A stretch of DNA of 64,000 nucleotides from an uncultured Enterobacteriaceae bacterium (GTDB lineage: Bacteria; Pseudomonadota; Gammaproteobacteria; Enterobacterales; Enterobacteriaceae): assembly GCA_936920625.1 (NCBI GenBank), contig CAKZHC010000050.1, forward strand, positions 1-64,000, given 5' to 3'. The first letter of the stretch is position 1; the number at the start of each line of letters is the position of its first letter. The notes beneath the pieces are model-generated. The model was not told the origin of the DNA and searched no databases. It saw only the letters and a program-made list of their open reading frames with translations. Both the position numbers and the translations under genes were made by a program. Shown one piece after another: positions 36,999 to 46,436 of this stretch.

Positions 36999-37598
36999 AT
37001 GATTGTGATTGAAAAAATACTCGGCAATATTAAAAAAGAGCCACTCTGGCAGCAGCGGTTATCAAAAGCGCATACAGATATCGTAGAACTTCATTCATGG
37101 GAAGCGCACAAAAGTCGTTGCAGGAAAATCACGCGTGATGGCCTGGAATTAGGTATTGCACTTGAACGTCATCAGACGTTAGTTGATGGCGATATCCTGC
37201 AATGGGATCAGCAACAGCATCGTGCTGTGATAGTGCAAATAACGTTGCGCGATGTGATGGTCATTGATGTTAAGCCACTGCTGGCTACTGACACGCCAAT
37301 GGTGCTCAGGACGGCTTTTGAGCTAGGACATGCTCTGGGTAATCAACACTGGAAAGCCGTCATAACAGACCACCAAATTTACATTCCACTCACAGTATCA
37401 GCCAGCATCATAATAGAGTCAGTGATAAAAACTCATGATTTTCAATCACTAAGATATAATATTGTGAATGGTGAAAGCATTCTGCCTCATTTGACACAGC
37501 GTGAAGCCCGCTTGTTGTTTGGCGGAGCAGAAGAGGACAACACCCATGTTCATGTTGATACCACACTCGCAGGTCAGCCAGTGAAACATCAGCAATGA
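36999..37598 (+). CDS. ureE: urease accessory protein UreE (nickel chaperone)
   Basis: Metallochaperone that delivers nickel to the urease apoprotein. 199 residues with the UreE N-terminal domain (HKSRCRKITRDGLELGIALE) and the metal-binding domain (FELGHALGNQHWKAVIT). Many UreE proteins end in a His-rich nickel-storage tail; here the end (EDNTHVHVDTTLAGQPVKHQ) has only a few scattered His. Its stop overlaps the ureF start by four bases. Confidence 0.94.
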   Translation: MIVIEKILGNIKKEPLWQQRLSKAHTDIVELHSWEAHKSRCRKITRDGLELGIALERHQTLVDGDILQWDQQQHRAVIVQITLRDVMVIDVKPLLATDTPMVLRTAFELGHALGNQHWKAVITDHQIYIPLTVSASIIIESVIKTHDFQSLRYNIVNGESILPHLTQREARLLFGGAEEDNTHVHVDTTLAGQPVKHQQ

Positions 37599-38278
37599 AC
37601 TCGCTGCAATTAATCAGAATACTACAGTTCGCCGATTCAGTATTGCCAGTGGGGGCTTTTGCTTTTTCCAACGGGGTAGAGTCGGCGGTGCAGGCTGGCA
37701 TTGTGCATGATGCCGCCAGTTTGCAGGCATTTACCCACACAGTTCTTCAGCAGGCAGCGGTTAGTGACGGGCGCGCAGTAGTGGCCGCTTGTCTGGCGCT
37801 TCGGGCAGGTAAACGTGAGGTATCGCGTGCCTGCGACTGGGCGTTATTCAATCGTAAGTTAAACGAAGAAAGCCGCATGATGGTCGTGCGGATGGGCAAG
37901 AAACTGGCTGAACTGGCGGTAGCAACAACTGGTGACCCACTAACAAACTGGTGGCTTGAGCAAATCAACAGTCAGCAAACTCCGGGCACCTATCCAGTAA
38001 CGCAAGCTATTGTAATGACTGCCTTAGGGATTAGTCCACGTGATGTGATGGTGATGCATCAATATGGTGTGGCAATGACGATCCTCAGTGCCGCAATGCG
38101 CCTGATGCGCATCACCCATATTGAAACTCAGCATATTTTGTTTCAGCTCAGCCAGGAAATTGATGTTTTTTGCGATGAGGCCGAATGCGGTATCGGACAG
38201 ATGGCTTCTTATGCCCCCATCATTGATGTGCTGGCCGCGCTACACGTTAGTGCTTTTACCCGTTTATTCAGCAATTAA
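37595..38278 (+). CDS. ureF: urease accessory protein UreF
   Basis: Part of the UreD-UreF-UreG complex that activates urease; UreF gates GTP hydrolysis by UreG. 227 residues, mostly helical, with the family start ILQFADSVLPVGAFAFSNGV and the C-terminal DEAECGIGQMASYAPIIDVL. The start overlaps ureE (ATGA) and the stop overlaps the ureG start (TAATG), so translation is coupled across the three. Confidence 0.96.
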   Translation: MNSLQLIRILQFADSVLPVGAFAFSNGVESAVQAGIVHDAASLQAFTHTVLQQAAVSDGRAVVAACLALRAGKREVSRACDWALFNRKLNEESRMMVVRMGKKLAELAVATTGDPLTNWWLEQINSQQTPGTYPVTQAIVMTALGISPRDVMVMHQYGVAMTILSAAMRLMRITHIETQHILFQLSQEIDVFCDEAECGIGQMASYAPIIDVLAALHVSAFTRLFSN

Positions 38279-38934
38279 TGGTGCAAGGAATCACACAAGT
38301 GAAAAAAATTACCCGAATAGGCATCGGTGGCCCGGTTGGCTCGGGCAAGACGGCGATCATTGAAGTGATTACGCCGCTCCTGATTCAGTATGGAATAAAC
38401 CCGCTCATCATCACTAATGACATTGTGACAATAGAAGATGCTATGCAGGTAAAACGCACGCTGAAAGGTATTCTGGACGCGGAAAAAATCCTTGGCGTTG
38501 AAACCGGGGCCTGTCCGCACACCGCAGTACGTGAGGATCCTAGCATGAATATTGCTGCGGTAGAGGAAATGGAAGCACGATTTCCAGAAAGTGATGTAGC
38601 GCTGATTGAAAGCGGCGGAGACAATCTTACGCTAACCTTTAGTCCGGCACTGGCAGATTTCTATATCTATGTTATTGATGTTGCCGAAGGTGAGAAAATA
38701 CCCCGCAAGAATGGCCCCGGGCTGGTACAGGCCGATATTCTGCTAATCAATAAGATCGATCTGGCTCCATATGTAGGCGCCAGCCTGGAGGTAATGGAGC
38801 GCGACACCCGACTGGTCCGCGGCCAGCGACCTTATATTCTTACCAATTGCAAAACTGGTGAAGGCATAGCATCACTGGTGGAGATGATCATGCATGATTT
38901 CTTGTTTATCCGTCCGCAGCAGCCGGTGATATGA
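38278..38934 (+). CDS. ureG: urease accessory GTPase UreG
   Basis: SIMIBI-class GTPase that brings nickel to the urease active site. 218 residues with the P-loop in GIGGPVGSGKTAIIE, the metal-binding CPH motif in GACPHTAVREDPSMN, the Walker B-type ESGGDNL, and the guanine-specificity NKID motif. Very highly conserved family; nothing unusual. The end overlaps ureD by four bases. Confidence 0.98.
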   Translation: MVQGITQVKKITRIGIGGPVGSGKTAIIEVITPLLIQYGINPLIITNDIVTIEDAMQVKRTLKGILDAEKILGVETGACPHTAVREDPSMNIAAVEEMEARFPESDVALIESGGDNLTLTFSPALADFYIYVIDVAEGEKIPRKNGPGLVQADILLINKIDLAPYVGASLEVMERDTRLVRGQRPYILTNCKTGEGIASLVEMIMHDFLFIRPQQPVI

Positions 38935-39878
38935 CACGAGGAGATGAAGCGATAAAGCGCACCAACGAGCTGGGTGTGACCGCGCCTGAACTGGCTAACT
39001 GCCAGGATGAGCCACCGCAAATGGCTAGTGGTGTGGTAGGGAAAAGTGGCTATCTGGCACTGGAATTTATCCGCAGCGGGCAACGCAGCATTGTCAAGCA
39101 GATTGAGCGGCGAGCTCCTTTACTGATTCAGCGTGCACTTTATTGGGATGAGATGCTGCCGCATATGCCGTGTGTATTCATCATTATGACATCAGGCTGT
39201 GTTGTACAAGGGGATCGATTGGCAGTCGATGTACATATTGCCCCAGATGCATCTGGGCATCTGACGACTCAGTCGGCGACTAAAATCCATGGAATGAAGC
39301 ACAACTATGCTGTGCAGACACAGATGCTGGCCCTTGAGAAGGGCAGCTATCTGGAGTTCATACCTGATCCTGTAATACCACACTGCGGTTCACGGTTTTT
39401 AACCGATACGCAAATCATTATCCACCCCACAGCCACGCTGCTTTATTCTGAAATTGTGATGTCAGGGCGTAAGCACCACCAAAACGATGGGGGATTCAGG
39501 TTTGATATCTATTCTTCATCTGTCAGCGCCAGCTCTTCCAATGGGCAATCGTTATTTATTGAACGCTACGTGCTGACACCCGCATCGCAGCCGCTAAATC
39601 GCGTTGGCGTAATGGGGCCATTCGATGTGCTTGGTAATGTAGTCTTACTAACACCGGCTGAGCACCACCAGAGAATTGCAGAACGCATAGTTCCTCGTTA
39701 TGACGAAGTCTCAGGGGTGGCCTGGGGTGTCAACTGGTTACCGAATAAATGTGGCCTGATATTTAAAGTGCTGGGGCGGGAATCCTGGCAGGTCAAAGAG
39801 GCAATCCGCCTATTCTGGCGCGTGGCGCGCGAGGAGATCCTGAATGTAACGCTGCCACCGCCATTTATCTGGCGCTAA
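38931..39878 (+). CDS. ureD: urease accessory protein UreD
   Basis: Scaffold that binds the urease apoprotein and recruits UreF-UreG. 315 residues; typical segments are VQGDRLAVDVHIAPDASGHL, TTQSATKIHG and FIPDPVIPHCGSRF. Gene order ABCEFGD, with ureD last, is the Yersinia and Photorhabdus arrangement; Klebsiella and many others have ureD first. It has a non-conserved N-terminal extension of about 25 residues. A nickel permease gene follows 270 bases later. Confidence 0.95.
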   Translation: MTRGDEAIKRTNELGVTAPELANCQDEPPQMASGVVGKSGYLALEFIRSGQRSIVKQIERRAPLLIQRALYWDEMLPHMPCVFIIMTSGCVVQGDRLAVDVHIAPDASGHLTTQSATKIHGMKHNYAVQTQMLALEKGSYLEFIPDPVIPHCGSRFLTDTQIIIHPTATLLYSEIVMSGRKHHQNDGGFRFDIYSSSVSASSSNGQSLFIERYVLTPASQPLNRVGVMGPFDVLGNVVLLTPAEHHQRIAERIVPRYDEVSGVAWGVNWLPNKCGLIFKVLGRESWQVKEAIRLFWRVAREEILNVTLPPPFIWR

Positions 39879-40147
39879 TGGGCAGGCAGGAGGCAGTAAA
39901 CAGCAACTGCGCTGAAATTGTATGAGCTAAAACACAGAGTGGTTAATAAGCAGTAGATTTTTTTAGAGCCATATTTTAGTGTTAACAGATCGGAGGTCAG
40001 AGGTCTGATAGCTTTAAACAACATTTAGCTGTTCATCAGGCACCAATTTTCCAACCCACGATCCATTAAGCGATTGCGATTGATAAGCGGCAGTGATGTA
40101 CCTGCTAGTTATTTTTATCTTCAAATTTATCAATATGGAGGGATGAT

Positions 40148-41191
40148 ATGGGTGCAATTCTGGAAAAATTTAGTGGTAAAACAGGAAAAAGGACAGTCTG
40201 GCTGTTGTCGGGATTAGTGCTGGTGAATGCTGCTATATGGGGGGTGACATTTATGATCTTCAGAGACAATACCACCCTGATGACTACAGCGCTGCTAGCT
40301 TATAGTTTTGGCCTGAGACATGCGGTAGATGCAGATCATATTGCTACTATCGATAACGTAACACGCAAACTAATGGAACAGGGGAAAATGCCACTAACGG
40401 TGGGAACCTTTTTTTCGCTTGGTCACTCCACTATTGTGGTGCTGGCATCGATGACCATTGCGGCTACGGTAGCGAAGTTTAGCAATCAGATGGAATGGTT
40501 TCAGAAAAATGGTAATTTGATAGGGACGTTGACTTCCTCACTGTTTTTGTTGATTGTGGCGTTTGTTAATCTGATTGTACTGGTTTCCGTGAGGTCTACC
40601 TTCCGTCAAATCAAAGCAGGTAAACTGCCACGGGAACAACAATTAGATAAATTGATTGGTAATGGGGGTTTTCTGGCACGATTTTTACGCCCGCTATTTA
40701 ATCTGGCAAATAAAAGATGGCATATATATTTGCTGGGCTTTCTGTTTGGACTTGGGTTTGATACTGCTACTGAAGTCGGATTATTGGGAATATCAGCTGC
40801 CAGTGGTCTTCAGGAAATAAATCTCTGGTACATTATGTTGTTTCCAGCATTATTTTCAGCTGGAATGGTGTTGGTTGATACTATTGATAATCTAATCATG
40901 GTTGGTGCCTACGGCTGGGCATTCTCAAGACCAATTCGTAAACTATATTATAATATGGTGATCACTGCTTTGTCGGTTATCATTGCTCTGTTTATTGGCG
41001 GTTTGGAAGCGCTGGGACTTATTGTGAATAAACTAAACCTTTCAGGCGGGATGTGGGATAAAATAAATCATCTCAATGAACATTTTAGCGAGATGGGGTT
41101 CTGGATTATTGGTATATTCATTGTCTTCTGGGTGATCTCTTTAATGAATTATCGCTTACAGAAATATGATAAATTAAGAATAAAAATATAA
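40148..41191 (+). CDS. NiCoT family nickel/cobalt permease (HoxN/NixA type)
   Basis: 347-residue inner-membrane transporter with about eight membrane helices. The signature RHAVDADHIATIDN in helix II is present (HAxDADH binds the metal), as are FSLGHSTIVV and LGFLFGLGFDTATEV. A GGAGG site lies seven bases before the ATG. Position just after ureD on the same strand shows it supplies nickel to urease. Comparable genes accompany urease in Yersinia and Photorhabdus. Nickel versus cobalt preference is inferred from context. Confidence 0.94.
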   Translation: MGAILEKFSGKTGKRTVWLLSGLVLVNAAIWGVTFMIFRDNTTLMTTALLAYSFGLRHAVDADHIATIDNVTRKLMEQGKMPLTVGTFFSLGHSTIVVLASMTIAATVAKFSNQMEWFQKNGNLIGTLTSSLFLLIVAFVNLIVLVSVRSTFRQIKAGKLPREQQLDKLIGNGGFLARFLRPLFNLANKRWHIYLLGFLFGLGFDTATEVGLLGISAASGLQEINLWYIMLFPALFSAGMVLVDTIDNLIMVGAYGWAFSRPIRKLYYNMVITALSVIIALFIGGLEALGLIVNKLNLSGGMWDKINHLNEHFSEMGFWIIGIFIVFWVISLMNYRLQKYDKLRIKI

Positions 41192-41513
41192 AAGACTGTT
41201 GTATTTTAAAATTAAATTTCAATAACAGATATAATATTATTTATAGAGGTTTATTTATGTTACATTTAACAAAATTAAATTATAATCAAATAATATATTG
41301 AAGCTGATTGAGCTAAATTTGTTTAGCAAACAGGTATTGAATTGAAAAGGTCAACCAGCACCAGCCGGCCGACGATTCTACACTTTCAGGAGGTTTACTG
41401 GCGGTTTTTCATCGGTGGATGGTAGCAGGAGAACAGCACTACACCATTCTGCATGATTGGGTAGGGCAACTACTTACGGTAAAACGATAAGGAAATTTAC
41501 GGTGAAAATGTGG
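41192..41513. other. spacer between nickel permease and greB
   Basis: About 320 bases with no gene, promoter or repeat that I recognise. It is the right-hand junction of the urease insertion, so a boundary scar may be here, but none is evident. Confidence 0.45.
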
Positions 41514-41990
41514 CTATTTTTTATACTCAATAGAAACTACTTCCCAGCATTTTATGCCCTCTGGTGTTTTAACTTTTGCCTCATCGCCTACACACTTCTT
41601 AAGCAAAGCACGTGCCATAGGAGAATCTACTGATATATAATCTCTGTTTTCACCATATATTTCTTCCGGCCCAGCAATTCGGAAATGCTTTTCATTCCCA
41701 TTGTCATTCTTTATGGTAACCCACGCGCCAAAGAAAATACGTCCTTCCTGCTCTTTAGCATAATCCACAACCTGCCATTCTGACATTACTTTGCGCAAAA
41801 AATGTATTCTTTTGTCTATCTGACGTAATACTCTTTTATTATAAGTATAATCTGCATTTTCTGATCGGTCACCAAGACTGGCTGCCCATGAAACAATTTT
41901 AGTTATCTCAGGTCGTTTATGGTTCCATAAATAGTCATGCTCATTTTTAAGCCTGTCATAGCCCTCTCGTGTGATAATTTTAGTTGGCAT
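41514..41990 (-). CDS. greB: transcription elongation factor GreB
   Basis: Rescues backtracked RNA polymerase by stimulating transcript cleavage. 158 residues, the E. coli length. The N-terminal coiled coil carries the acidic tip in SLGDRSENADYTYNKRVLRQ, and the C-terminal globular domain ends CWEVVSIEYKK. It lies between tex and ompR in E. coli; here the urease genes have been inserted between tex and greB. Divergent from ompR. Confidence 0.95.
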   Translation of the reverse strand: MPTKIITREGYDRLKNEHDYLWNHKRPEITKIVSWAASLGDRSENADYTYNKRVLRQIDKRIHFLRKVMSEWQVVDYAKEQEGRIFFGAWVTIKNDNGNEKHFRIAGPEEIYGENRDYISVDSPMARALLKKCVGDEAKVKTPEGIKCWEVVSIEYKK

Positions 41991-42663
41991 AACAAAGCCT
42001 CTTCATCAAAAATAAATATTATAGTGACAAACTTCTTAGTGTCAATGTCACTGAGACAGAATAACAGCATAAATATTATCAACATTAAGTACTAACAGGG
42101 GGTATATATTACATTCTATGAGAATTAATTGATTATAATTAACAGGTTTCTTATTAAATAAATATAATTATCGCAGGCAAACTTGTTTAATTATTAATGC
42201 TAACAGATAAATCTATCACCAGGGCTTTTTCTTCCTGATTATCATAAAAAACATTAATGAAATTTAATTAAAATTTTAGTTATAATCCTTCCTGATAAGC
42301 TACGTGCGGCTGCGGGTACGTGGAATCGCTTGTTAGAACAGTAACAATGCAGTTAAAGGCGCCCTGTTACTAGCTTGAGCGGGGGGCGTATTTTTTTGTC
42401 ATAATCAGGGCCATTTAATTATTAGATAACATCAGCAATTTTACAGAGCACAACGGGCATCAGGTTTGTTAATATGCACAATGGGTGGTACTGCTACAGA
42501 AGCTAACGCTGAGGTGGTGAATCCCAGTCATGGGATAACTCCTTGTTTAATATGCTTTGTAACAATTTCACCCGGAATGTAAACCATTATCAATTGTAAC
42601 GATGACATGGATATTTTAAAAATTAGGAATTCAGGTAATAGAGCTCATTAAGAGGTTAATTAG
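41991..42663. other. divergent greB-ompR control region
   Basis: About 670 bases, much longer than in E. coli. It should hold the promoters of greB and ompR. A terminator-like structure lies at 42360-42397. Confidence 0.5.
42360..42397 (+). terminator. terminator-like structure upstream of ompR
   Basis: CGCCC (42360-42364) can pair with GGGCG (42384-42388), followed by TATTTTTTT. The loop of 19 bases is long. No gene ends here, so it may belong to an unannotated small RNA starting near 42250-42310 or to an erased gene. Confidence 0.4.
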
Positions 42664-43383
42664 ATGCAAGAGAATTACAAAGTTCTGGTTGTGGATGATG
42701 ATATGCGTTTACGCGCATTGCTGGAACGATATTTAACCGAACAGGGCTTTCAGGTGCGTAGCGTGGCTAATGCAGAGCAGATGGATCGTTTGTTGACCCG
42801 TGAATCCTTTCATTTGATGGTGCTGGATCTGATGTTACCGGGCGAAGATGGTCTTTCAATTTGTCGTCGGCTGCGTAGTCAGAGCAATTCTATGCCTATC
42901 ATTATGGTAACGGCAAAGGGCGAAGAAGTGGATCGCATTGTCGGTCTGGAAATTGGTGCTGACGATTATATACCCAAACCCTTCAATCCACGTGAACTGT
43001 TAGCTCGTATCCGTGCCGTGCTACGCCGACAGGCCAGTGAATTGCCGGGAGCTCCATCTCAGGAAGAGGCTGTTATTGCTTTTGGCCGTTTCAAACTTAA
43101 CCTTGGTACGCGTGAAATGTTTCGTGAAGATGAGCCAATGCCTCTTACCAGCGGTGAATTTGCTGTTTTAAAAGCGTTAGTCAGCCATCCCCGCGAACCG
43201 CTTTCCCGTGATAAGTTAATGAATCTTGCGCGCGGACGTGAATATAGTGCCATGGAACGCTCAATTGACGTTCAGATCTCTCGTTTGCGGCGCATGATAG
43301 AAGAAGATCCGGCACATCCCCGTTATATTCAGACTGTCTGGGGGCTGGGTTACGTATTTGTTCCAGATGGCAGTAAAGCATGA
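42664..43383 (+). CDS. ompR: response regulator OmpR
   Basis: Osmolarity and acid-stress response regulator controlling porin and many other genes. 239 residues and nearly identical to E. coli OmpR in the receiver domain; the phosphorylated Asp55 lies in MVLDLMLPGEDG. The C-terminal winged HTH (MPLTSGEFAVLKALVSHPRE) is intact. The stop overlaps the start of envZ by four bases. Confidence 0.98.
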   Translation: MQENYKVLVVDDDMRLRALLERYLTEQGFQVRSVANAEQMDRLLTRESFHLMVLDLMLPGEDGLSICRRLRSQSNSMPIIMVTAKGEEVDRIVGLEIGADDYIPKPFNPRELLARIRAVLRRQASELPGAPSQEEAVIAFGRFKLNLGTREMFREDEPMPLTSGEFAVLKALVSHPREPLSRDKLMNLARGREYSAMERSIDVQISRLRRMIEEDPAHPRYIQTVWGLGYVFVPDGSKA

Positions 43384-44720
43384 GGCGAATTCGCTTCTCT
43401 CCCCGCAGCTCTTTTGCTAGAACGTTGTTGTTAATTGTTACCTTACTGTTTGTCAGCCTGGTAACGACATACTTGGTTGTGCTTAATTTTGCCATCCTGC
43501 CCAGTTTACAACAATTTAATAAGGTGCTGGCTTACGAAGTACGTATGCTGATGACCAGTAAATTACAGCTGGAAGATGGCACACAACTTGACGTGCCCGA
43601 TGAGTTTCGACGGGAAATTTACCGTGAACTGGGCATATCTCTCTATAATAATGCCGCTGCTGAGGAGAGCGGACTGCGTTGGGCACAGCACTATGAGTTT
43701 CTGAGTCAGCAAATGGGTCGGCAATTAGGCGGACCTACCGATGTGCGGGTAGAAGTTGATAAAAACTCGTCTGTTGTATGGTTACAAACTTGGCTACAGC
43801 CTGATATTTGGGTACGGGTTCCTCTGACGGAAATTCATCAGGGGGACTTTTCACCTCTGTTTCGTTATACCCTGGCGATTATGTTACTGGCGATAGGTGG
43901 GGCATGGTTATTCATTCGTATCCAGAACCGCCCACTGGTTGAACTGGAGTATGCGGCATTACAGGTTGGCAAAGGAATCATTCCGCCTCCATTAAGAGAG
44001 TATGGTGCCTCTGAGGTACGTTCGGTCACACGTGCCTTTAACCAGATGGCAGATGGGGTAAAGCAGCTGTCAGATGACCGGACGTTACTGATGGCAGGGG
44101 TGAGCCATGATTTACGTACACCACTCACGCGCATTCGTCTGGCAACTGAGATGATGGACAAGGAGGATAATTATCTTGCTGAGTCTATCAATAAAGATAT
44201 TGAAGAGTGTAACGCGATCATTGAGCAGTTCATTGATTACCTGCGTACCGGGCAGGAAATTCAGACTGAACTGGCCGACCTCAATAGCGTGCTGAACGAA
44301 GTGATAGCAGCCCAAAGTGGTTATGAACGAGTTATTGAAAGCGGAATTATGCCGGGTGAACTGATGCTAAATATTCATCCACTCTCTATCAAGCGAGCTG
44401 CCGACAATTTAGTAGTGAATGCTGCGCGTTATGGTAATGGCTGGATAAAGGTAAGTTCGGGCATAGAGTCAGACTATGGCTGGTTTCAGGTTGAGGATAA
44501 TGGACCAGGAATTGAATCCAACCAGATTAAACATCTGTTTCAGCCATTTGTTCGCGGTGACAGTGCACGCAGCACGAGTGGCACCGGGCTGGGTCTGGCG
44601 ATAGTACAGCGTATTGTTGATGCCCATCAGGGATGGCTTGATATAGGAACCAGCGAAAAGGGAGGCTTGTGTGTGCGTGCGTGGTTGCCACTACCCAATA
44701 CAACAGAGGAAGAGCGCTAA
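43380..44720 (+). CDS. envZ: osmosensor histidine kinase EnvZ
   Basis: Inner-membrane sensor kinase for OmpR. 446 residues: a membrane helix near residues 15-35, a periplasmic domain, a second helix near 160-180, HAMP, the dimerisation helix with the phosphorylated His243 in GVSHDLRTPLTRIRLATEMM, then ATP-binding motifs NLVVNAARYGNG, EDNGPGI and GTGLGLAIVQRIV. Slightly shorter than E. coli (450). In E. coli pckA follows; here hslO comes next on the opposite strand. Confidence 0.97.
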   Translation: MRRIRFSPRSSFARTLLLIVTLLFVSLVTTYLVVLNFAILPSLQQFNKVLAYEVRMLMTSKLQLEDGTQLDVPDEFRREIYRELGISLYNNAAAEESGLRWAQHYEFLSQQMGRQLGGPTDVRVEVDKNSSVVWLQTWLQPDIWVRVPLTEIHQGDFSPLFRYTLAIMLLAIGGAWLFIRIQNRPLVELEYAALQVGKGIIPPPLREYGASEVRSVTRAFNQMADGVKQLSDDRTLLMAGVSHDLRTPLTRIRLATEMMDKEDNYLAESINKDIEECNAIIEQFIDYLRTGQEIQTELADLNSVLNEVIAAQSGYERVIESGIMPGELMLNIHPLSIKRAADNLVVNAARYGNGWIKVSSGIESDYGWFQVEDNGPGIESNQIKHLFQPFVRGDSARSTSGTGLGLAIVQRIVDAHQGWLDIGTSEKGGLCVRAWLPLPNTTEEER

Positions 44721-44901
44721 AAGAAAGCTATGCTTATGAAAAAAGCAGGCGGCCAGACCGTCTGTCCAGAACATAGTTTCATCAGCCTGAGTCAGTCTGG
44801 CACTGTCACGGTGCTGGGCGCTGCCGCGAACTCCGTCAATTTCTGGAGGGCAGTATTAATATATTTATGGCGTCAGGTGAACGCTTATGCTGTCCAGCTG
44901 G

Positions 44902-45747
44902 TTAGTGGTGTAATGCTGCAATATCAGCAATATCATAAACGTAATGGCTGCCGCAATAATGACAATCTATATCGATCTTGTTGTTTTCAGCCAACAGCTG
45001 ATTCAGCTCATGGGCCGGGAGTGTTTTTAGCACTTCTTTATAACGTTCACTGCAGCAGTCGCAATGAAAACTCACTGGCTGTGGGTCGAAAACAGTCACT
45101 TCCTCCTGATGATACAATCGCCACAACACCTCACGAACGGGCAAATCGAGCAGTTCGTCGGTATTCAGTGTGGCAGTGAGGGCTGCCAGATGTTCTAATT
45201 GCGAGGCCCCACTGGCCGCCGGAAGTGTTTGTAACAATATACCCGCTGCGCCTGGCTTTGCTTCATCGAAACGCGTGTGTATAAAAAGCCGGGTGGGCAG
45301 CTGCTCGGAACATTTAAAGTACTCCTCCAGGCAGGTTGTGAGTGTTGCTCCCGTCAGGCTAACAACACCCTGATAACGTTCACCCTGAGCGGGGGTAATA
45401 GTGATAGCGAGGACACCATTACCTGTCATTTCACGAAAGCTACAGCCAGTGGCAATATCGCCACTCAGACGAGCAATGCCACGGATCTGCTGGTGCTGAT
45501 TGCCATGAATGACGGCCAGTTTTAATGGGCCATCTCCCTGAATCTGTAGCGTGATCGCACCCTCAAACTTTAATGTTGCGCTAAGCAGGCTGGTGGCTGT
45601 CATCAACTCGCCCAATAATTGCTGGACGGGTTGTGGGTAGTTACGGCCTTTAATGATTTCACACTAGGTATTACTGACAATAGCCAGTTCCCCACGAACG
45701 TTGTGATCATTAAAAAGATAGCGGTGGATATGATCGTGATGCGACAT
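44902..45747 (-). pseudogene. hslO: redox chaperone Hsp33 gene with internal amber codon
   Basis: From ATG 45747 the frame reads MSHHDHIHRYLFNDHNVRGE, then LAIVSNT, then TAG (codon 28, 45664-45666), and continues in frame as CEIIKGRNYPQPVQQLLGEL to a normal end. The expected codon is probably Leu (TTG to TAG, one change). The remainder has the Hsp33 fold and the redox zinc site: HCDCC and CHYC near the C terminus, matching the CxC and CxxC pairs. Hsp33 protects proteins during oxidative heat stress. A GTG or ATG inside could restart a 237-residue fragment lacking the N-terminal strand, probably non-functional. Confidence 0.8.
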
Positions 45748-46436
45748 ACTTTTATCTCTTTATACGTTTCAGGCTGGTTTATGCCTAAAAAGTTGCTTTG
45801 AATATGGCAGGACTGCGCTGTTGTTTGCTGTCCAAGCGTTGTTTCAGCAGAATATAATACCATCAAAATGGCTATTATAGTTTTATCATCAGTAATATTT
45901 TGTGGCCGGGGACCAGTATCTGGGCCATACAGACTAGATAATATATTTACTTGATGCCTGGCGGCTGTGCTGAGAAGCTTACAGAAGAATGCTTTTTACA
46001 ATAACGGATGTTTATTTATGTTTTAAAAAAAGCAAAACATAATGGTTAATTTGTTGTAAAGTCGTTATCTGAATCTTGTTCCAGCCCAGCATTTTCTGAG
46101 TATAAATAATAATATAGAAAATCCGATATTTCGTCGGGCTTCCTTTCAATAAATAACCTCGTGAGCTGCTGCCTGGCTAGGGCCTTTTTAGCTGGGCATC
46201 TGTTAATTACTGTAAGTTATCAAAACCGGATGGCAATTAATCTGTGGGAAGATAAACGGGAGACAGTTTATTTCATGGCCTGCGCGCTGAATATTTCCTT
46301 TTTCTTTATTAATTTTCTATTTTTGTGATCGCTGACATTTGACAGCGAACCTGCATACCTTAATGTCAATCGCAGCCGGTACAATACTCACCACGGCCCG
46401 GCTGTCTTCCAAGGAAAATACCAGAGGGATAACTAT
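45748..46436. other. spacer where hslR and yrfG are missing
   Basis: About 690 bases, gene-free. In E. coli hslR lies directly upstream of hslO; I find no trace. The right part should hold the promoter of the first PAS-LuxR gene; TTGACA occurs near 46336 but has no well-placed -10. Confidence 0.45.

Noticed and set aside
44730..45179. 149-codon frame after envZ
   Set aside because: Mostly antisense to hslO; no pckA likeness, and no other support.
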